A DNA stretch of 64,000 nucleotides from an uncultured Muribaculaceae bacterium (GTDB taxonomy: Bacteria > Bacteroidota > Bacteroidia > Bacteroidales > Muribaculaceae), in the NCBI GenBank assembly GCA_910578395.1, contig CAJTPZ010000004.1, positions 186,001 to 250,000 of the forward strand, read 5' to 3'. Within the stretch, counting starts at the first letter, position 1. Every line of letters starts with the position of its first letter. Positions 63,188 through 64,000 of the stretch are shown piece by piece. A program made the position numbers and the translations under genes. The notes under the pieces were generated by a model. That model worked only from the letters and a program-made list of their open reading frames with translations. It was not told the origin of the DNA and did no database searches.

Positions 63188-64000
63188 AACTGAGATACTT
63201 TGCCGACCGTTTTTACAACTACTTTTCAACTCGCATCCTCGGTGCGCGTGACCCTCATGACATTTTCAATACATTATCTGCCGAAGAGCTGACCTGGGCT
63301 AAAGACAGGGCTAAATACTGTTGTCCGCTAAATCCCGTAGCACACAGACAGTCATTCACCTTTTATCGCGACTCAGAGCGAGGCACTCTACAATTATCAG
63401 ACCTCACATTCCCATTCTTCGCCAAAGGACCACGCCACAGCAACTATATTCTGGACCTGTTCAACACTCTCGCCTACTTTCCGCGCGATCTATGGGTAAA
63501 TTATATATTCGGTGACATCACTGAGATCCCCGATATACCAACGTTTGTAAAAAGCAGACCTATATGTCCCGGCAATAACAACTCTGTTATAGTTCCACTC
63601 AACACACACCGCCACTTTCAGTGGGTTGATGACACCACACCTTGGATCGAGAAAAAATCCGCATGTGTCATGCGAAATCTTTGGGCCAACAAGAAACGCG
63701 CTGACATGCTTGATAAATGGCATGGAAATCCACATTTCGATCTCGGCATTACCGGCAATTTCGATGGAAGGCCCGAATGGACGGTTCAACCCATGACAAG
63801 GCAACAGCAACTCGGATTCCGCTACATAGCATGTATTGAGGGAAACGATGTAGCCACAAACCTCAAATGGGTGATGTCGAGCAATTCAATAGCCCTGATG
63901 CCGCGCCCCGAATTTGAGATATGGTTCATGGAAGGACGTCTGAAACCCGACTACCACTATCTCGAAGTAAAGCCTGATTACTCCGACGCTCTTGAAAAAA
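63184..64000 (+). CDS. GT90-like (CAP10/LpsA) glycosyltransferase, partial
   Basis: An open frame begins at ATG 63184 inside the fbp stop (ATGA) and runs off the right edge, 272 codons. It starts MKLRYFADRFYNYFSTRILG and has TFPFFAKGPRHSNYILD, then PGNNNSVIVPLNTHRHFQWVDD, a central MRNLWANKKRADMLDKWHGNPHFD and the diagnostic late block KWVMSSNSIALMPRPEFEIWFMEGRLKPDYHYLEVKPDYSD. This is the pattern of family 90 glycosyltransferases that add xylose or glucose to lipopolysaccharide or capsule. Roughly three quarters of the protein is present. Confidence 0.8.
   Translation, partial: MKLRYFADRFYNYFSTRILGARDPHDIFNTLSAEELTWAKDRAKYCCPLNPVAHRQSFTFYRDSERGTLQLSDLTFPFFAKGPRHSNYILDLFNTLAYFPRDLWVNYIFGDITEIPDIPTFVKSRPICPGNNNSVIVPLNTHRHFQWVDDTTPWIEKKSACVMRNLWANKKRADMLDKWHGNPHFDLGITGNFDGRPEWTVQPMTRQQQLGFRYIACIEGNDVATNLKWVMSSNSIALMPRPEFEIWFMEGRLKPDYHYLEVKPDYSDALEK

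Overview
The window looks like chromosome of a gut-type Bacteroidales, most likely a Muribaculaceae-like lineage. Four things point that way. Promoters repeatedly match the Bacteroidetes form (TTTG at -33, TAnnTTTG at -7). Shine-Dalgarno sequences are almost absent. Base composition is near balanced. The gene set is typical (PorX, DUF4834, DUF4292, DUF6249, DUF1460, PepSY-like proteins, class 3 fructose-bisphosphatase, PCMD and TonB-plug fragments). The family-level placement is inference.

Layout. 1-1000: the left edge holds the tail of a PCMD-type surface protein, a short TonB-plug fragment and a probably frameshifted secreted protein. 1002-6785: a lipoprotein, a secreted metallophosphoesterase, and an AlgI-like MBOAT gene with two DHHW partners (a periplasmic O-acylation module). 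6982-13022: a 49-residue membrane protein missed by ordinary length cut-offs, smpB, a Yip1-like protein, gltX, an outer-membrane-like protein and a GH127-type arabinofuranosidase lipoprotein. 13070-16870: four intact phage-head-like genes (small acidic protein, SU10-type capsid, neck-like protein, portal) standing alone among chromosomal genes, with no terminase, integrase, tail or lysis gene. This is the best candidate for an undescribed system. 17020-18321: a membrane protein, ECF sigma factor and membrane partner. 18305-26943: a RecB-like helicase with a decayed nuclease site, cinA, tsaD and divergent valS.

26969-37658: a co-directional housekeeping stretch (DUF1460 amidase, prmC, recX, comF, a DAACS symporter, two tandem rhomboid proteases, an RlmL-like methyltransferase with a long Arg-rich tail, purD, a membrane protein, folA, a His/Lys-tailed lipoprotein). 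37689-40200: an unusual tyrosine phenol-lyase/tryptophanase homologue divergent from an AraC regulator, with repeated 11-bp elements between them. 40319-42853: tRNA-Asn, a lipoprotein/SUI1 pair, a PepSY-like protein, rpsT behind tRNA-Glu, and a stand-alone structured RNA candidate. 42905-45691: VanZ-like, an unknown protein, recO, and an unknown pair in which one protein carries a duplicated FYIG motif. 45834-58113: EnvC-like/DUF4292/TPR envelope cluster, dut, DUF2461, DUF4834, pssA-psd, yidC, pyrG and pckA. 58358-64000: porX-tsaE-birA-fbp and the start of a GT90-like glycosyltransferase.

The genes are tightly packed, with many ATGA overlaps. Functionally the window joins translation and tRNA modification (gltX, valS, tsaD, tsaE, smpB, prmC, rpsT), nucleotide and phospholipid synthesis (purD, folA, dut, pyrG, pssA, psd), gluconeogenesis (pckA, fbp) and envelope biogenesis (yidC, EnvC-like, MBOAT/DHHW, GT90). 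All calls were made by reading sequence and recalled family knowledge; no database search was run.
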